The notes: generated by a model not told the origin, from the sequence alone. A stretch of DNA of 64,000 nt from SAR202 cluster bacterium (GCA_009392215.1 VFGZ01000033.1:33144-97143); one strand, 5' to 3'; shown: positions 17,408-26,934, counted from the stretch's first letter. A program made the numbers and translations.

Positions 17408-18406
17408 TTGGCAAAACCTCCAGTTCTATACGGCGGTCAGGCTGTAATCGAGGGCGTGATGATCCGAGGTCAAAGCCGTGCTGCTTTGGCGGTGCGACGG
17501 CCGGATGGAGTAATAGTTCGTCGCTCGATCCCGCTTGAAGGTTGGGCTAATTCATCGCTTCGCAAGATAGCGTTTCTCAGAGGTGTGCTGGTTCTTCTCG
17601 AAACTCTTATTGTTGGTATGAAATCTTTGAGTATTTCAGCTAATGAATCTGCTGTTGGAGAAGACGATTCGCCAGAGCAGGAGTTTTCTTCGCTCGCTAT
17701 GGCAGGGTTGCTCGCTGTTTCGATCACACTCGGAATAGTGGTGTTTTTTCTTATTCCGGTATTCGTATCCCGACTGGTTGAAAACGTTGGAGCCAATAAT
17801 TTCGTAGCTAATGTCGTCGAGGGTGGTATTCGATTCGGTCTGTTCATCGCGTATGTTTGGCTAATTGGCCGGATGGACGACATAAAACGAGTGTTTGGTT
17901 ATCACGGTGCTGAGCACATGGTCGTTCACGCCCATGAAGCCGGGGAGCCATTAACAATCGACTCAGTCCGGCGTTTCCCACCGGCTCATCCACGATGCGG
18001 GACTTCATTCTTGATGACGGTAGTTCTTGTATCCATCATCATGTTTATGTTTTTCCCGAGAGATCCTTTTTGGGTTTTGTTAGTTTCAAGAATCGTATTG
18101 ATTCCAATTATTGCTGGGATGAGCTACGAGTTTATTCGTTATGCCGGGACCCATCAGGATAATGTGTTGGTCAGGGTGTCCGGTTATCCAAATATTTTGC
18201 TTCAGGATTTAACTACCCGCCAGCCCGATAACGACATGATGGAGGTTGCGATAGTTGCCATTGAGTATGCTATGGCCCTTGATGAGCATCGCGCCGTTCC
18301 TAGTGATAATGCGTCACAATTGTCAACAGATCCGTTTGAACCCGTTAACGGTATTCCAGTGACCGAGTCAGAGTTCGATTCGAAAGTTAAGACATCTGAT
18401 ACTTAA
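17408..18406 (+). CDS. DUF1385 family membrane protein (YqhQ-like)
   Basis: A 332-residue protein starting with TTG and MAKPPVLYGGQAVIEGVMIRG, the family signature, with the conserved GYHGAEHMVVHAHE near 165 and FPPAHPRCGTSF near 190. Hydrophobic segments around 96-118, 130-155 and 200-240 predict several membrane helices. Function is unknown; the gene regularly follows rpmE in Chloroflexota and Firmicutes, as here. Its last four bases overlap the 3' end of the convergent hisIE gene. Confidence 0.88.
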   Translation: MAKPPVLYGGQAVIEGVMIRGQSRAALAVRRPDGVIVRRSIPLEGWANSSLRKIAFLRGVLVLLETLIVGMKSLSISANESAVGEDDSPEQEFSSLAMAGLLAVSITLGIVVFFLIPVFVSRLVENVGANNFVANVVEGGIRFGLFIAYVWLIGRMDDIKRVFGYHGAEHMVVHAHEAGEPLTIDSVRRFPPAHPRCGTSFLMTVVLVSIIMFMFFPRDPFWVLLVSRIVLIPIIAGMSYEFIRYAGTHQDNVLVRVSGYPNILLQDLTTRQPDNDMMEVAIVAIEYAMALDEHRAVPSDNASQLSTDPFEPVNGIPVTESEFDSKVKTSDT

Positions 18407-19029
18407 CCACGTCGTTTTGCAAGTACTGCCCAGACTTGCTCGGCTGGCATTCCTAGGGAGACCAACAGTACCATGCAGTGATATAGCAGGTCACCCATCT
18501 CGTTAGCTACATCATCCAATGTTTGATTGACAGATGCAATCGCAGTTTCTCCCGCTTCCTCTACGATCTTTTGTGCTATACGACCAGTACCTTCCTTTAG
18601 AAGTTCAGCGGTGTAAGAGCCTTCAGGTTTGACAGTGGAGCGTTGTTTGATTACGTCAATTAACTCATTCAGGATCCCAGGACCAAGATTATTGGATATG
18701 CCCTCGGCGTTAATGGAGTTATTATTCATCACACCGGCGTCGAAGCAGGATTGCGATCCAGTGTGACACGCAGAACCTGATGGGGTTACTTTCACTAGAA
18801 CGGTATCGCTATCGCAATCGTGTTCAACTTTCACAACTTTGAGGAAATTCCCCGAAGTTTCACCCTTGTGCCACAATTTTTGTCGGCTTCGTGAGTAAAA
18901 CCATGCGTCTGGTCCAGCAAGCGTGCGCTTTAACGCTTCAGCATCCATGTACGCATGCATCAAAACGCGACCTGAGTCTGCATCTTGGACAATCGCTGCT
19001 AATAACCCTCGGTCGTCTAGCTGAATCAT
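18403..19029 (-). CDS. hisIE: Bifunctional phosphoribosyl-AMP cyclohydrolase / phosphoribosyl-ATP pyrophosphohydrolase
   Basis: A 208-residue fusion for steps two and three of histidine synthesis. The N-terminal cyclohydrolase domain has WFYSRSRQKLWHKGETSGN and the metal-binding DCDSDT and SACHTG motifs (about 42-98). The C-terminal pyrophosphohydrolase domain (about 118-208) has EEAGETAIAS and GDLLYHCMVLL. It is the last gene of the leftward his cluster and meets DUF1385 tail to tail. A 70-base gap separates it from the HAD gene upstream. Confidence 0.95.
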   Translation of the reverse strand: MIQLDDRGLLAAIVQDADSGRVLMHAYMDAEALKRTLAGPDAWFYSRSRQKLWHKGETSGNFLKVVKVEHDCDSDTVLVKVTPSGSACHTGSQSCFDAGVMNNNSINAEGISNNLGPGILNELIDVIKQRSTVKPEGSYTAELLKEGTGRIAQKIVEEAGETAIASVNQTLDDVANEMGDLLYHCMVLLVSLGMPAEQVWAVLAKRRG

Positions 19030-19099
19030 TTTCGGATTTCCTCATGTGTCAAATTGGTTTGGAACAGAGTGATGGTAGGTTAGACCAATCGGGTTGTAG

Positions 19100-19843
19100 T
19101 TACCCACCGATATGTTCGAGTATCGCGGACAATTCCCGGAGATCGGTGATCTCAATATCTGGAGCAGGTTCACGATCTATCTTTTCACCGTTTCTATTTA
19201 TCCAAACTGTGGTTGCTCCTGAACGATAACCTCCAAGCACATCATCGAATAACTGGTCGCCGACGTACCAGGTTTTATTAGCTTCGGTTTCAAGACCAGC
19301 ATACAGGTGATCAAATGCAGCCAGAGCTGGTTTATATACTTGGGCTGATTGTGAACTGGCGACAAAGTCAAATTTGAGTCCTTCACTTGCAAGCAGTGGT
19401 AGCAGACCTTCATCGTCTGCGTTAGAAAAAACTCCTAGTTTTACTCTGCCTGATAACAAATCTAGGGCTTCTAACGTTTCCGGATATATTGGTCGGTCTG
19501 TCATGTGTAAAGTCGCACGATCCCCTGCTGCCTTTGCATTTGCATTGACGCCGATATCTTTGAATACTTTTTCAAAGCATTCGGTCCAGGCTTGTCGGTA
19601 GGACTTGAAGGGCGGACTGTTAAATGGCCTGCCTAGATCGGTTCGAATCTTACGGAAGTTTACTTCGTACTTTTTCCATCGAGTCCAGAATTCTTCTGCA
19701 GTGATTGGAAGATTCTGGGTTTTGATAATTTCATCAAATGTCGTCTTCCAATCATCAGGGGAATTGTCGAACAGTGTTCGGTAGCAGTCGAATGCTATTG
19801 CTTCGGGTAACTTGGGGGATCCTGACCTCAAAGTAACTGACAA
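19100..19843 (-). CDS. HAD-family hydrolase within the histidine cluster
   Basis: A 247-residue HAD-IA phosphatase with motif I DCYRTLFD near 19-26, motif II FSNAD near 146, the Lys of motif III in YKPALAAF and motif IV YVGDQLFDD near 198. The aspartates needed for phosphoryl transfer are kept, so it should be active. It starts with TTG directly after the hisF stop codon, indicating coupling. Histidinol-phosphate phosphatase activity is the obvious missing step among neighbours, so it is a candidate for that role, but the motifs alone would also fit other small-molecule phosphatases or haloacid dehalogenase-like enzymes. Confidence 0.8.
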   Translation of the reverse strand: MSVTLRSGSPKLPEAIAFDCYRTLFDNSPDDWKTTFDEIIKTQNLPITAEEFWTRWKKYEVNFRKIRTDLGRPFNSPPFKSYRQAWTECFEKVFKDIGVNANAKAAGDRATLHMTDRPIYPETLEALDLLSGRVKLGVFSNADDEGLLPLLASEGLKFDFVASSQSAQVYKPALAAFDHLYAGLETEANKTWYVGDQLFDDVLGGYRSGATTVWINRNGEKIDREPAPDIEITDLRELSAILEHIGG

Positions 19844-20650
19844 TTACTCGACCTTTCGTACTGGAATACCGCGATCTTCAAGGTAAGATTTCACCTCCGA
19901 AACTCTGAGTTCACCGAAATGAAACAAGGAAGCCGCTAAAACGGCGTCCGATTTACCGTATACCAGTGCGTCGTAGAAATGCTCTAAAGCACCAGCGCCT
20001 CCGCTAGCTATTACGGGAACGCTTACGGAGTCTGAAATTGATGATAGGAGACTATTATCATAACCTGTCTTTTGACCATCGGCATCCATGCTAGTAACAA
20101 GTAGTTCTCCTGCTCCGCATTCAGTAGCTCTTTTTGCCCATTGCATAGCATCGAGTGTAGTTGGATGGCGTCCACCGTGGGTGTACACCTGCCACGAAAT
20201 GCCTTCAACTGTTGTTGAGGAACTGTACTGCTTCGTTGTTTCATCAATGTTTCTTTTGACATCCATCGCCAAAACTACGCATTGCGATCCGAATTCTTTT
20301 GCACATTCTTCAATTAGTTCAGGATTTATGACAGCCGCGCTATTGATGGAAACTTTGTCAGCTCCAGCTTCAAGCATTTTTCTCATATTATCCACGGAAC
20401 GAATACCGCCGCCTACTGTTAGAGGTATGAAAACCTCTGAGGAAACTTTTTCTACTACTTCGACCATGGTATTTCGTGCGTCAGAAGACGCAGTGATATC
20501 GAGAAATACCAACTCATCTGCACCTTCATCGTTATAGAACGCTGCAAGTGTAGATGGATCGCCTGCATCTCGAATATCGACGAAACTGACGCCTTTCACT
20601 ACGCGTCCAGCATCGACGTCTAGGCATGGAATGACACGGCGCGTCAACAT
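19844..20650 (-). CDS. hisF: Imidazole glycerol phosphate synthase, cyclase subunit
   Basis: A 268-residue (beta/alpha)8 barrel. The first catalytic Asp lies in [16 protein letters not shown] and the second in [28 protein letters not shown] and PVIASGGAG are phosphate-site motifs. It accepts ammonia from HisH to form imidazole glycerol phosphate and AICAR. It is about 10 residues longer than usual. It lies between the methyltransferase and the HAD gene. Confidence 0.96.
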   Translation of the reverse strand: MLTRRVIPCLDVDAGRVVKGVSFVDIRDAGDPSTLAAFYNDEGADELVFLDITASSDARNTMVEVVEKVSSEVFIPLTVGGGIRSVDNMRKMLEAGADKVSINSAAVINPELIEECAKEFGSQCVVLAMDVKRNIDETTKQYSSSTTVEGISWQVYTHGGRHPTTLDAMQWAKRATECGAGELLVTSMDADGQKTGYDNSLLSSISDSVSVPVIASGGAGALEHFYDALVYGKSDAVLAASLFHFGELRVSEVKSYLEDRGIPVRKVE

Positions 20651-20665
20651 CGCTGAATCTCCGGT

Positions 20666-21241
20666 CTACTTGCGGGCGACGATGATGTATCGATGAGGAG
20701 TTAGTTGGCGAGAGGTAAGAGTGGTGAAGCCAAGAGTTTCCACGGCTTTTCTCAAATTCTCTTGTGCCAATCGTTTTGAAGCGGCAGGACCCACTTGAGG
20801 TTTCCCCTTAATGGGAAGCCACTCTACGATTGCCATCCAACCAGATTTTTTTAACAGCCTAGCGCCTTCTTTGATTAGCGTCTTTGGGCGATTTGCTTCA
20901 TTCAATACGTTTGAAAATACGACGCCGTCGAGCGATTCATCATCCATTGGCACGCTATTTTCTTGCGAAACGATTGTTTGTATGTTGCCTAGTTTGGCAG
21001 TTTTCCCTTGGGCTTCGACGTGCTGTAACATTTCTTTTTGTATGTCAACTGCGTAACAGGTTCCCATGTATAGATATTTTGCTATGGGAATTGATAGCCA
21101 GCCGGGGCCAGAACCGATATCGGCAACCTTGTGATCGGCATGTATGGGTACCAGTGCGATCATTGATTGCGGATCGTAAGTTTCCTCAAGAGTCGGGTTT
21201 AGCAGAGCATTCACTTTACTTACCGAAGTTTTTGTTGGCAT
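20666..21241 (-). CDS. Class I SAM-dependent methyltransferase
   Basis: A 191-residue Rossmann-like methyltransferase. Motif I is VADIGSGPGWLSI near residues 39-51, the acidic end of strand 2 is in AVDIQKEML, and motif IV is VVFSNVLNEA. It resembles small-molecule methyltransferases of the UbiE/ArsM type; the substrate is unknown. It sits between hisA and hisF, 15 bases before hisF, so it is probably co-transcribed with histidine genes, although no methylation step belongs to that pathway. Confidence 0.8.
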   Translation of the reverse strand: MPTKTSVSKVNALLNPTLEETYDPQSMIALVPIHADHKVADIGSGPGWLSIPIAKYLYMGTCYAVDIQKEMLQHVEAQGKTAKLGNIQTIVSQENSVPMDDESLDGVVFSNVLNEANRPKTLIKEGARLLKKSGWMAIVEWLPIKGKPQVGPAASKRLAQENLRKAVETLGFTTLTSRQLTPHRYIIVARK

Positions 21242-21294
21242 TCGTCTCTATTCCGTTTGAAAATTTCATTTATACCGCTTCATTTGCCATTTAG

Positions 21295-22017
21295 TTACAG
21301 GGAGTCAATTGTTTTGATGGCATGCGTTAAATTTAGTGCACCAGAGTAAATTGCCATGCCCGAAATGGCGCCTTCCACACCGACCTGTGCCAGCTGGACT
21401 AGATCTTCTATAGATGCTATTCCACCAGCGACAATAATAGGATATCGCAGGTTGTTATTTAGTTCGGTAATTGCAGCAAAATTTGGATGTCTCATTGTGC
21501 CATCTCTGCTGGTGTCTGTGTAGATAAATCTTCTAACGCCACGATTGGCCATTTGGTTTGCGAGGTTTATAGCGGACTCCGTTGTTTGTTCCATCCAGCC
21601 ATGAGTCCGGACTATGCCATCCTTCGCATCGATTCCTACAATAACGTGATCACTACCGAGGTCATCCACGGCGGCCTGAACTTCATCCGGTGCTTCAATG
21701 GCTGCGGTTCCAATAATTACTCGGTCAACACCCATATCTAGAATCCTGCCGGCTTCAGCTGCGTTTCTTATTCCACCGCCAAGTTGAATAGGGATATCAA
21801 TAGCTTTTGCAATGGCTGAAACAGCATCTTTATTTGCTCGCACTCCATCTCTGGCTCCGTCGAGGTCGACGATGTGCATTCTGCGTGCACCTTGGTCGAC
21901 CCATTTTTTGGCCACAGCGACGGGATCATCGTCAAAAACGGTTTCTTTTTCGTAGTCACCCTGGATCAGCCGTACGCATAATCCGTTTCTTAAGTCGATT
22001 GCGGGGAGAATATCCAT
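21295..22017 (-). CDS. hisA: ProFAR isomerase (1-(5-phosphoribosyl)-5-amino-imidazole-4-carboxamide isomerase)
   Basis: A 240-residue barrel with the first catalytic Asp in DILPAIDLRNGLCVRL, the second in YTDTSRDGT and the phosphate motifs IQLGGGIRN and PIIVAGGIAS. It performs the Amadori rearrangement before HisF-HisH. It lies 25 bases after hisH, with a 53-base gap to the methyltransferase. Confidence 0.95.
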   Translation of the reverse strand: MDILPAIDLRNGLCVRLIQGDYEKETVFDDDPVAVAKKWVDQGARRMHIVDLDGARDGVRANKDAVSAIAKAIDIPIQLGGGIRNAAEAGRILDMGVDRVIIGTAAIEAPDEVQAAVDDLGSDHVIVGIDAKDGIVRTHGWMEQTTESAINLANQMANRGVRRFIYTDTSRDGTMRHPNFAAITELNNNLRYPIIVAGGIASIEDLVQLAQVGVEGAISGMAIYSGALNLTHAIKTIDSL

Positions 22018-22042
22018 TCAATTTGCCAGTGGTTATGTATGT

Positions 22043-22702
22043 TTATTGTTGTACAGATAGAGTTAGGTTGAAAAAATTTTTGTAAATTTGGAGACCGATG
22101 GAACCACTTTTTTCAGGGTGGAACTGAGTTCCGATAACATTGTCTCTCACAACCGCAGCACACACTTCAACTCCATAGTTAGTGGTGGCTGCGATTTCTG
22201 ATTGCTCATCAGGAACACAACGATAAGAGTGAACAAAATAGAAATGAGAACCTTGTGGGATTCCTTTGAAAATAGGATTTCTTTCGGTTTCGCCATCAGT
22301 GAAATGTACTTCATTCCATCCAATGTGGGGAACTTTCATTTGGTTCCCAAATTTGTCTTTCATTCCTGGTCGAATGAGTTGGACGCTTCCCTGGACGAGA
22401 CCAAGTCCTGGTAATTCACCTTCTTCAGAACTGTTAAACAAAACCTGTAGCCCTATGCAAATGCATAGTAGTGGTCTTCCTGAAGCAGCGAACTGTTTAA
22501 CTGGGTTAGTTAATCTGAGTGAGTTCAATGCTGTCATCACTGAATCACTTGCTCCTACGCCAGGTAGAACAGCAGCATCGGCTGATATGAGTTGTTGCGG
22601 ATCCGATGTGATCACTGGATCTGCCCCAACTTTTCGTAGAGCTTTATCAACACTGTGAACATTAGCAGCACGGGTGTTGATGATGACAATTTTGGGGACC
22701 AT
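22043..22702 (-). CDS. hisH: Imidazole glycerol phosphate synthase, glutaminase subunit
   Basis: A 219-residue class-I amidotransferase with an intact triad: the nucleophile in LCICIGLQVLF near residue 82 and the His-Glu pair in GTQFHPEKSG near 197. It supplies ammonia to HisF. It is the first gene of the leftward his cluster, so the promoter is expected in the 194-base intergenic region shared with the divergent Fe-S carrier gene. Confidence 0.95.
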   Translation of the reverse strand: MVPKIVIINTRAANVHSVDKALRKVGADPVITSDPQQLISADAAVLPGVGASDSVMTALNSLRLTNPVKQFAASGRPLLCICIGLQVLFNSSEEGELPGLGLVQGSVQLIRPGMKDKFGNQMKVPHIGWNEVHFTDGETERNPIFKGIPQGSHFYFVHSYRCVPDEQSEIAATTNYGVEVCAAVVRDNVIGTQFHPEKSGSIGLQIYKNFFNLTLSVQQ

Positions 22703-22896
22703 AAAACTTTCAGTTATATGTGTGATCTAATATGAATGTACGCGAAGTCAGTTTTAGTTTGCAGTATTGATTGTAGTTAGTAATTCTTTAAATCACTGTT
22801 TTATATACAGAATTTATGGCAAAATTTTTGCGTAGGAGTCCGATAAACGCGAAAATAGAGTTGGAATAGTTAAGTAGCACAGCAGGTGAAGAATTC

Positions 22897-23259
22897 ATGA
22901 CGACAATGTCGCCGCAATATTCTGTACCAATCAATACGATTGAAATTACCGAAAAAGCAGCCAGTAAAGTAAGGCAGTTCGCTGCCGAAAAAGGCATGGA
23001 GGAATTTGGCCTTAGGGTTGCAGTGAAGGGCGGTGGTTGTTCGGGGTTGACCTATGTGTTGGAAATCGTGGATGGTCCCGAAGATGATGATAAGTTGATA
23101 GAACATCACGGGGTTGAAGTTTATGTTCCCAAGAAGGCATTTGTATTCCTTGCTGGTACTGTGTTGGATTTTTCAGATGGGTTGAATGGCAAGGGATTTG
23201 AGTTTGCCAACCCAAATGCTGCTAAAACTTGCGGGTGCGGCACCTCTTTTTCGGTTTAG
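22897..23259 (+). CDS. A-type iron-sulfur carrier protein (IscA/ErpA family)
   Basis: A 120-residue protein with the three cluster-binding cysteines: one in KGGGCSGLTYVLEI (about 48) and two in KTCGCGTSF near the end. It delivers Fe-S clusters to apoproteins. Several proteins here need clusters, such as the complex III Fe-S subunit. The next gene encodes a YgfZ-like folate-binding protein, another Fe-S assembly factor, which supports the role. Confidence 0.93.
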   Translation: MTTMSPQYSVPINTIEITEKAASKVRQFAAEKGMEEFGLRVAVKGGGCSGLTYVLEIVDGPEDDDKLIEHHGVEVYVPKKAFVFLAGTVLDFSDGLNGKGFEFANPNAAKTCGCGTSFSV

Positions 23260-23309
23260 TTTCAGTCAATCTTTCCACCAAGGGATTTGAGTTGCGGGGG
23301 ATTGACTTT

Positions 23310-24278
23310 TTGTATGCAGTGTTTAATCAATTTATGTTTGATGCAAATCACAATCAGTTAAACGCTTTTGAAAAAGGATGTGCGATAGTTCGTTGGGTTA
23401 AACCGACGATTATCAAGATGATAGGCACAGATGCCTTGGATCTTCTGCATCGACTAACCACTAAAGAATTGTTGACTGTTGATGTAGGTTCAGCTCGTCG
23501 GACTGTACTAACTTCGAATCGTGGTCGAGTGATAGACGTATTTGTCGTTGCACACGTTATTGAAAATACATTGCTTATTATTTCCGACTCGGAAGATCCA
23601 GCGAGGACGATATCTGCTATAGATTTTTTTACAATCATTGAAGATTCTGAGCTAAAAGATCTTTCTGATTCTCACACTAGGATTTCATTAGTTGGTCCAA
23701 AAACCCGTGAAATTATGGCGTCAGCATTAGGCCTTAACATTGATTCCGATGAAGTCATAAATCTGGATTATAGTGGTTCAAAAGTGACGTTTTCTTCAGA
23801 CACTTCCCGTGGTGTTTCCTGGGTAGATGTTGTACTACGCTCGCCTGAGGTGGGCTTGGTGTCGGCATTGCTATCAGCTGGTGCAGTCGAAGCTGATGGG
23901 GATAATTTTGAGTTATTTCGGATATCGCGTGAAATCCCTGGTTGGGATCGTGAGTACGGTGATCATGCCAATCCTATAGAATCTGGACTTTACTCTCTTA
24001 TAGATTTCGACAAAGGTTGTTATGTTGGTCAAGAGGTGATCGCCAGGCTTGATACCTATGACAAGGTAAAACGTAGTGTTAAAGTATTGGAGTCGAAGTT
24101 ACCGCTTGCTAAAGGTTCTAAACTTACTTCAGGCTCTAAATTAGCGGGTATTGTTACGAGTCCTTCTTCATTGGCTAGTCTTGATGGACGTTACTTGAGT
24201 CTGGCGTTAGTCCGAAAAGAGTTTTGTAAGACAGCCTCAGTGGTGGACTCTCAAGGGATCTCAGCGGTAGTTAGATAA
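23310..24278 (+). CDS. YgfZ/GcvT-domain folate-binding Fe-S assembly protein
   Basis: About 322 residues. The diagnostic YgfZ motif K-G-C-Y-x-G-Q-E appears as DKGCYVGQEVIARL near two thirds of the length, with IRxMGTDALDLLHRL-like sequence at the N-terminus (KMIGTDALDLLHRLT). YgfZ helps maturation or repair of certain Fe-S enzymes with tetrahydrofolate. The frame is open from 23229, which would overlap the carrier gene by 31 bases. I prefer TTG 23310, preceded by GGGGG nine bases upstream; ATG 23334 is an alternative. Confidence 0.82.
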   Translation: MYAVFNQFMFDANHNQLNAFEKGCAIVRWVKPTIIKMIGTDALDLLHRLTTKELLTVDVGSARRTVLTSNRGRVIDVFVVAHVIENTLLIISDSEDPARTISAIDFFTIIEDSELKDLSDSHTRISLVGPKTREIMASALGLNIDSDEVINLDYSGSKVTFSSDTSRGVSWVDVVLRSPEVGLVSALLSAGAVEADGDNFELFRISREIPGWDREYGDHANPIESGLYSLIDFDKGCYVGQEVIARLDTYDKVKRSVKVLESKLPLAKGSKLTSGSKLAGIVTSPSSLASLDGRYLSLALVRKEFCKTASVVDSQGISAVVR

Positions 24279-24283
24279 TCCGA

Positions 24284-25048
24284 TTATCCCTGTCTTAAAG
24301 TTTCTCCACCATCGACTACGATTACTTGTCCCCGGATCATTTCTGCATCAGCACTGCATAGCATAGCGACAACGTTTGCGACGTCTTCCGGAGTGATTGT
24401 TTTCCCAGCTGGGGTTGGGCGAGATGCAATATTTCTTATTCCGATTTCGTCAGGGAATGCATTTAGAGCTTCTGTCATTACGAATCCTGGAGAAACGGTG
24501 TTCACTGCAATGCCCTTTGGACCGAGTTCCACAGCTAGGTAACGAGTTATTGCTTCTATAGCCGCTTTTGATACGCCTACTGCAAAATAGGCAGGCAATA
24601 CCCATGTTGATCCGGGACTTGAAATATTTATTATCCTGCCGCCATCTTGCATTAGCCTAGAGGCTGCTACAGAAAGCATCCAAGGACCACGCGCATTTAT
24701 ATTCATAGTCCAGTCCCAGTGCTTCACCGAAAGCTCAGTAGCTGGGCGCATAACACCTGATGCAGCATTATTAACTAAGATATCTAGCTGACCAAATTGG
24801 TCTTCGATTTTACTAATCAGTGAATCGATTGCTTCTTCTTCTCCAACGTGGGCCTTTATACGGGTTGCTCTAATACCCTTTAGCTTCAGTTCCTCGACTG
24901 TAGTTTTAGCGGCATCATGATTTTTAAGGTAATTAATGATCACCTTGGCTCCACGACGACCTAATTCCAAAGCGATAGATTTGCCGATTCCTCTGGAACC
25001 GCCGGTGACCAATGCTATTTTCCCCGAAAGATTTTGGTTCATTGTCAA
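24284..25048 (-). CDS. fabL: Enoyl-[acyl-carrier-protein] reductase, FabL type
   Basis: A 254-residue short-chain dehydrogenase. The cofactor motif TGGSRGIGKS is near residue 16. What distinguishes it from FabG is close agreement with Bacillus FabL: NNAASGVMRP, KHWDWTMNINA, a catalytic YFAVGVSK region rather than YxASK, ITRYLAVELGPKGIAVN, and MIRGQVIVVDGG. It should reduce the trans-2-enoyl-ACP double bond with NADPH, the last step of each elongation cycle. It is 29 bases downstream of fabG in the leftward block. I am confident of the SDR fold and fairly confident of FabL. Confidence 0.82.
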   Translation of the reverse strand: MTMNQNLSGKIALVTGGSRGIGKSIALELGRRGAKVIINYLKNHDAAKTTVEELKLKGIRATRIKAHVGEEEAIDSLISKIEDQFGQLDILVNNAASGVMRPATELSVKHWDWTMNINARGPWMLSVAASRLMQDGGRIINISSPGSTWVLPAYFAVGVSKAAIEAITRYLAVELGPKGIAVNTVSPGFVMTEALNAFPDEIGIRNIASRPTPAGKTITPEDVANVVAMLCSADAEMIRGQVIVVDGGETLRQG

Positions 25049-25077
25049 GGATTTGATCCGTGTTTATCTATTTGAGG

Positions 25078-25824
25078 TTAGATCGCCATTCCACCATCGA
25101 CGCGAATGATATCCCCTGTGATGTACTGAGCTTCATCAGTTGTCAAAAAAACTATTGTAGGCGCTACTTCGTCTGGTTCGCCAAACCGCCCTTGCGGAAT
25201 CCATGTCATCACTGTATCTCGTTGTTTATCAGAAATATCTGCTGAGGTTGCAGTTGTGATGTATCCAGGAGCGACGACGTTAACAGTTATTCCTCTGGTA
25301 GCAACCTCTTTTGCGATTGATTGAGTGAAGCCGAGCACAGCGGCTTTCGAAGCTGAGTAGTTGGACTGGCCAATGTTGCCTCTCATACCTACCACGGAAG
25401 AAACATTCACGATTCGACCCCACCGGCCTTTGATCATGCCGGTGATCACTTGATGGGTGCAATAGTAGGTGCCATACATGTTGACGCCCATTGTGTGTTC
25501 GAATTGATCGTCCTTCATTCGCATAAGTAAGGAATCGCTGATAACACCTGCGTTGTTAATCAATATTTCTATAGGTCCATGCGCTTCGACAGCCGCATCG
25601 ATCATAGCTACGGCAGTTTCTTTATTGGCGACACTCCCTCCTACGGCAATCGCGGTGCCTCCACTGGCGCGTATTTCGTCCACAACTGCTGTAGCTTCTT
25701 CGGGATGGCTGTTGTAATTAACAGCGACCCGATGACCGTTTGCTGCTAACCGAATGGCGGTTGCACGTCCTATTCCGCGTGACCCTCCGGTTACTAGTGC
25801 GCTCCTTGGTATATTGCCACCCAA
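25078..25824 (-). CDS. fabG: 3-oxoacyl-[acyl-carrier-protein] reductase
   Basis: A 248-residue short-chain dehydrogenase with TGGSRGIGRAT near residue 13, INNAGVISDSLLMRM near 88 and the catalytic Ser-Tyr-Lys in VSSVVGMRGNIGQSNYSASK. The sequence DSLLMRMKDDQ after NNAG is characteristic of FabG. It reduces 3-oxoacyl-ACP with NADPH. Its neighbours plsX, fabL and two MaoC proteins support a fatty-acid role. Confidence 0.9.
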   Translation of the reverse strand: MGGNIPRSALVTGGSRGIGRATAIRLAANGHRVAVNYNSHPEEATAVVDEIRASGGTAIAVGGSVANKETAVAMIDAAVEAHGPIEILINNAGVISDSLLMRMKDDQFEHTMGVNMYGTYYCTHQVITGMIKGRWGRIVNVSSVVGMRGNIGQSNYSASKAAVLGFTQSIAKEVATRGITVNVVAPGYITTATSADISDKQRDTVMTWIPQGRFGEPDEVAPTIVFLTTDEAQYITGDIIRVDGGMAI

Positions 25825-25864
25825 TTTTTGTTCCTTACGCTACAGAGTAAGAGGTACCGTGCAG

Positions 25865-26881
25865 CTAATCATTAACTGCACTTCTGATTCTATCGAGTTC
25901 AGCCTGCTGGGCTTCGATAAGCCCTGTCTTTATTACATACTTGGCAGTCCCAATAGCGTTTGCTACGGCATTTACATTTGAGGATCCGTGTCCAACAATG
26001 GCGAGACCTTTCACCCCTAGTAAGGGGCCACCACCAAAGGCTTCTAAAATATTCAATTTTTCGAAAATTTCTTGCGATAGTTTTTTACTTGTTTTTGTAT
26101 CTCCAAGAGTTTTTTGAATATGGCCTACTATGGCGCTGCCAAGACCCTCGGTTAGCTTGAGAATCACATTTCCGACGAATCCATCACATATGACAACCTC
26201 AGCCTTCCCTTTTGGCAGATCGTTCGGCTCGATATTTCCTATGAAGTTTAAATCGACAGCGTTAAATAATTCCGTTGTTTCTTTTACAAGTGAGTTTCCT
26301 TTGCCTTCTTCGGATCCAACACTTAGAAGGGCGATGCGAGGATTGTCGTTTTTGTATATCAACTTTGACATTACATTGCCTAAAGCTGCGAAATCTACTA
26401 ATAGGCTCGCCTTGGTATCTACGTTGGTTCCTAGGTCAATAATAACCGTATTTGGTGCATAACCCACGACGGGGCCACCTAGCGCACCGCGGTCGATTCC
26501 ATTTAGTGTTCCATAAACGACGGTAGCTGCAGCAATTGAAGCTCCAGTTGAACCCATGCTAACGAATCCGTCTGCTTTACCCATTTTGACTATTCCAGCT
26601 GCAACAAACACCGAGGCTTTAGGCTTTGTTCGGTATGCTAGGGCGGGACTTTCATCCTCTTGAACGATGCCCACGGAAGGAACGATATTAATTAAGTAAC
26701 CGGGTGGTTTAGGGTATTTATCAAGTTCGGCTTGAAGTGCTTTTTGGTCTCCTACAAGCGATATAGCAACTTCACCCTTCTTAATAGCTTTTAAAGCGGC
26801 TGGGATCATGACTTTAGGTCCGTGATCACCCCCCATTGCGTCTAGAGCGATGGAAGTTATTTTTTTAGTAGTACCTGTCAT
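25865..26881 (-). CDS. plsX: Phosphate acyltransferase PlsX
   Basis: A 338-residue protein, the normal length. Family motifs are IALDAMGGDHGPKVMIPAA at the start, SMGSTGASIA near 108, the NVGSEEGKGN-type motif SVGSEEGKGN near 195 and GFVGNVILKLTEG near 235. It forms acyl-phosphate from acyl-ACP for phospholipid synthesis by PlsY, linking fatty acid and lipid synthesis. It lies between the MaoC pair and fabG. Confidence 0.96.
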   Translation of the reverse strand: MTGTTKKITSIALDAMGGDHGPKVMIPAALKAIKKGEVAISLVGDQKALQAELDKYPKPPGYLINIVPSVGIVQEDESPALAYRTKPKASVFVAAGIVKMGKADGFVSMGSTGASIAAATVVYGTLNGIDRGALGGPVVGYAPNTVIIDLGTNVDTKASLLVDFAALGNVMSKLIYKNDNPRIALLSVGSEEGKGNSLVKETTELFNAVDLNFIGNIEPNDLPKGKAEVVICDGFVGNVILKLTEGLGSAIVGHIQKTLGDTKTSKKLSQEIFEKLNILEAFGGGPLLGVKGLAIVGHGSSNVNAVANAIGTAKYVIKTGLIEAQQAELDRIRSAVND

Positions 26882-26934
26882 ATGATGTCTGATGTTACTG
26901 ATTTACTGTTTTGTATTCTAATCACTGATTCATT

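Noticed and set aside
19633..19645. GGTTCGAATC sequence resembling a tRNA T-loop
   Set aside because: It lies inside the HAD coding sequence and no acceptor or anticodon stem can be formed around it.
20088..20537. 149-codon open frame antisense to hisF
   Set aside because: Shadow of hisF codon usage, no ribosome site and no recognisable domain.
24274..24288. GATAATC-C-GATTATC palindrome between convergent genes
   Set aside because: One-base centre cannot form an RNA hairpin, it overlaps the stop codon and AT-rich short palindromes arise by chance; not kept as a terminator.
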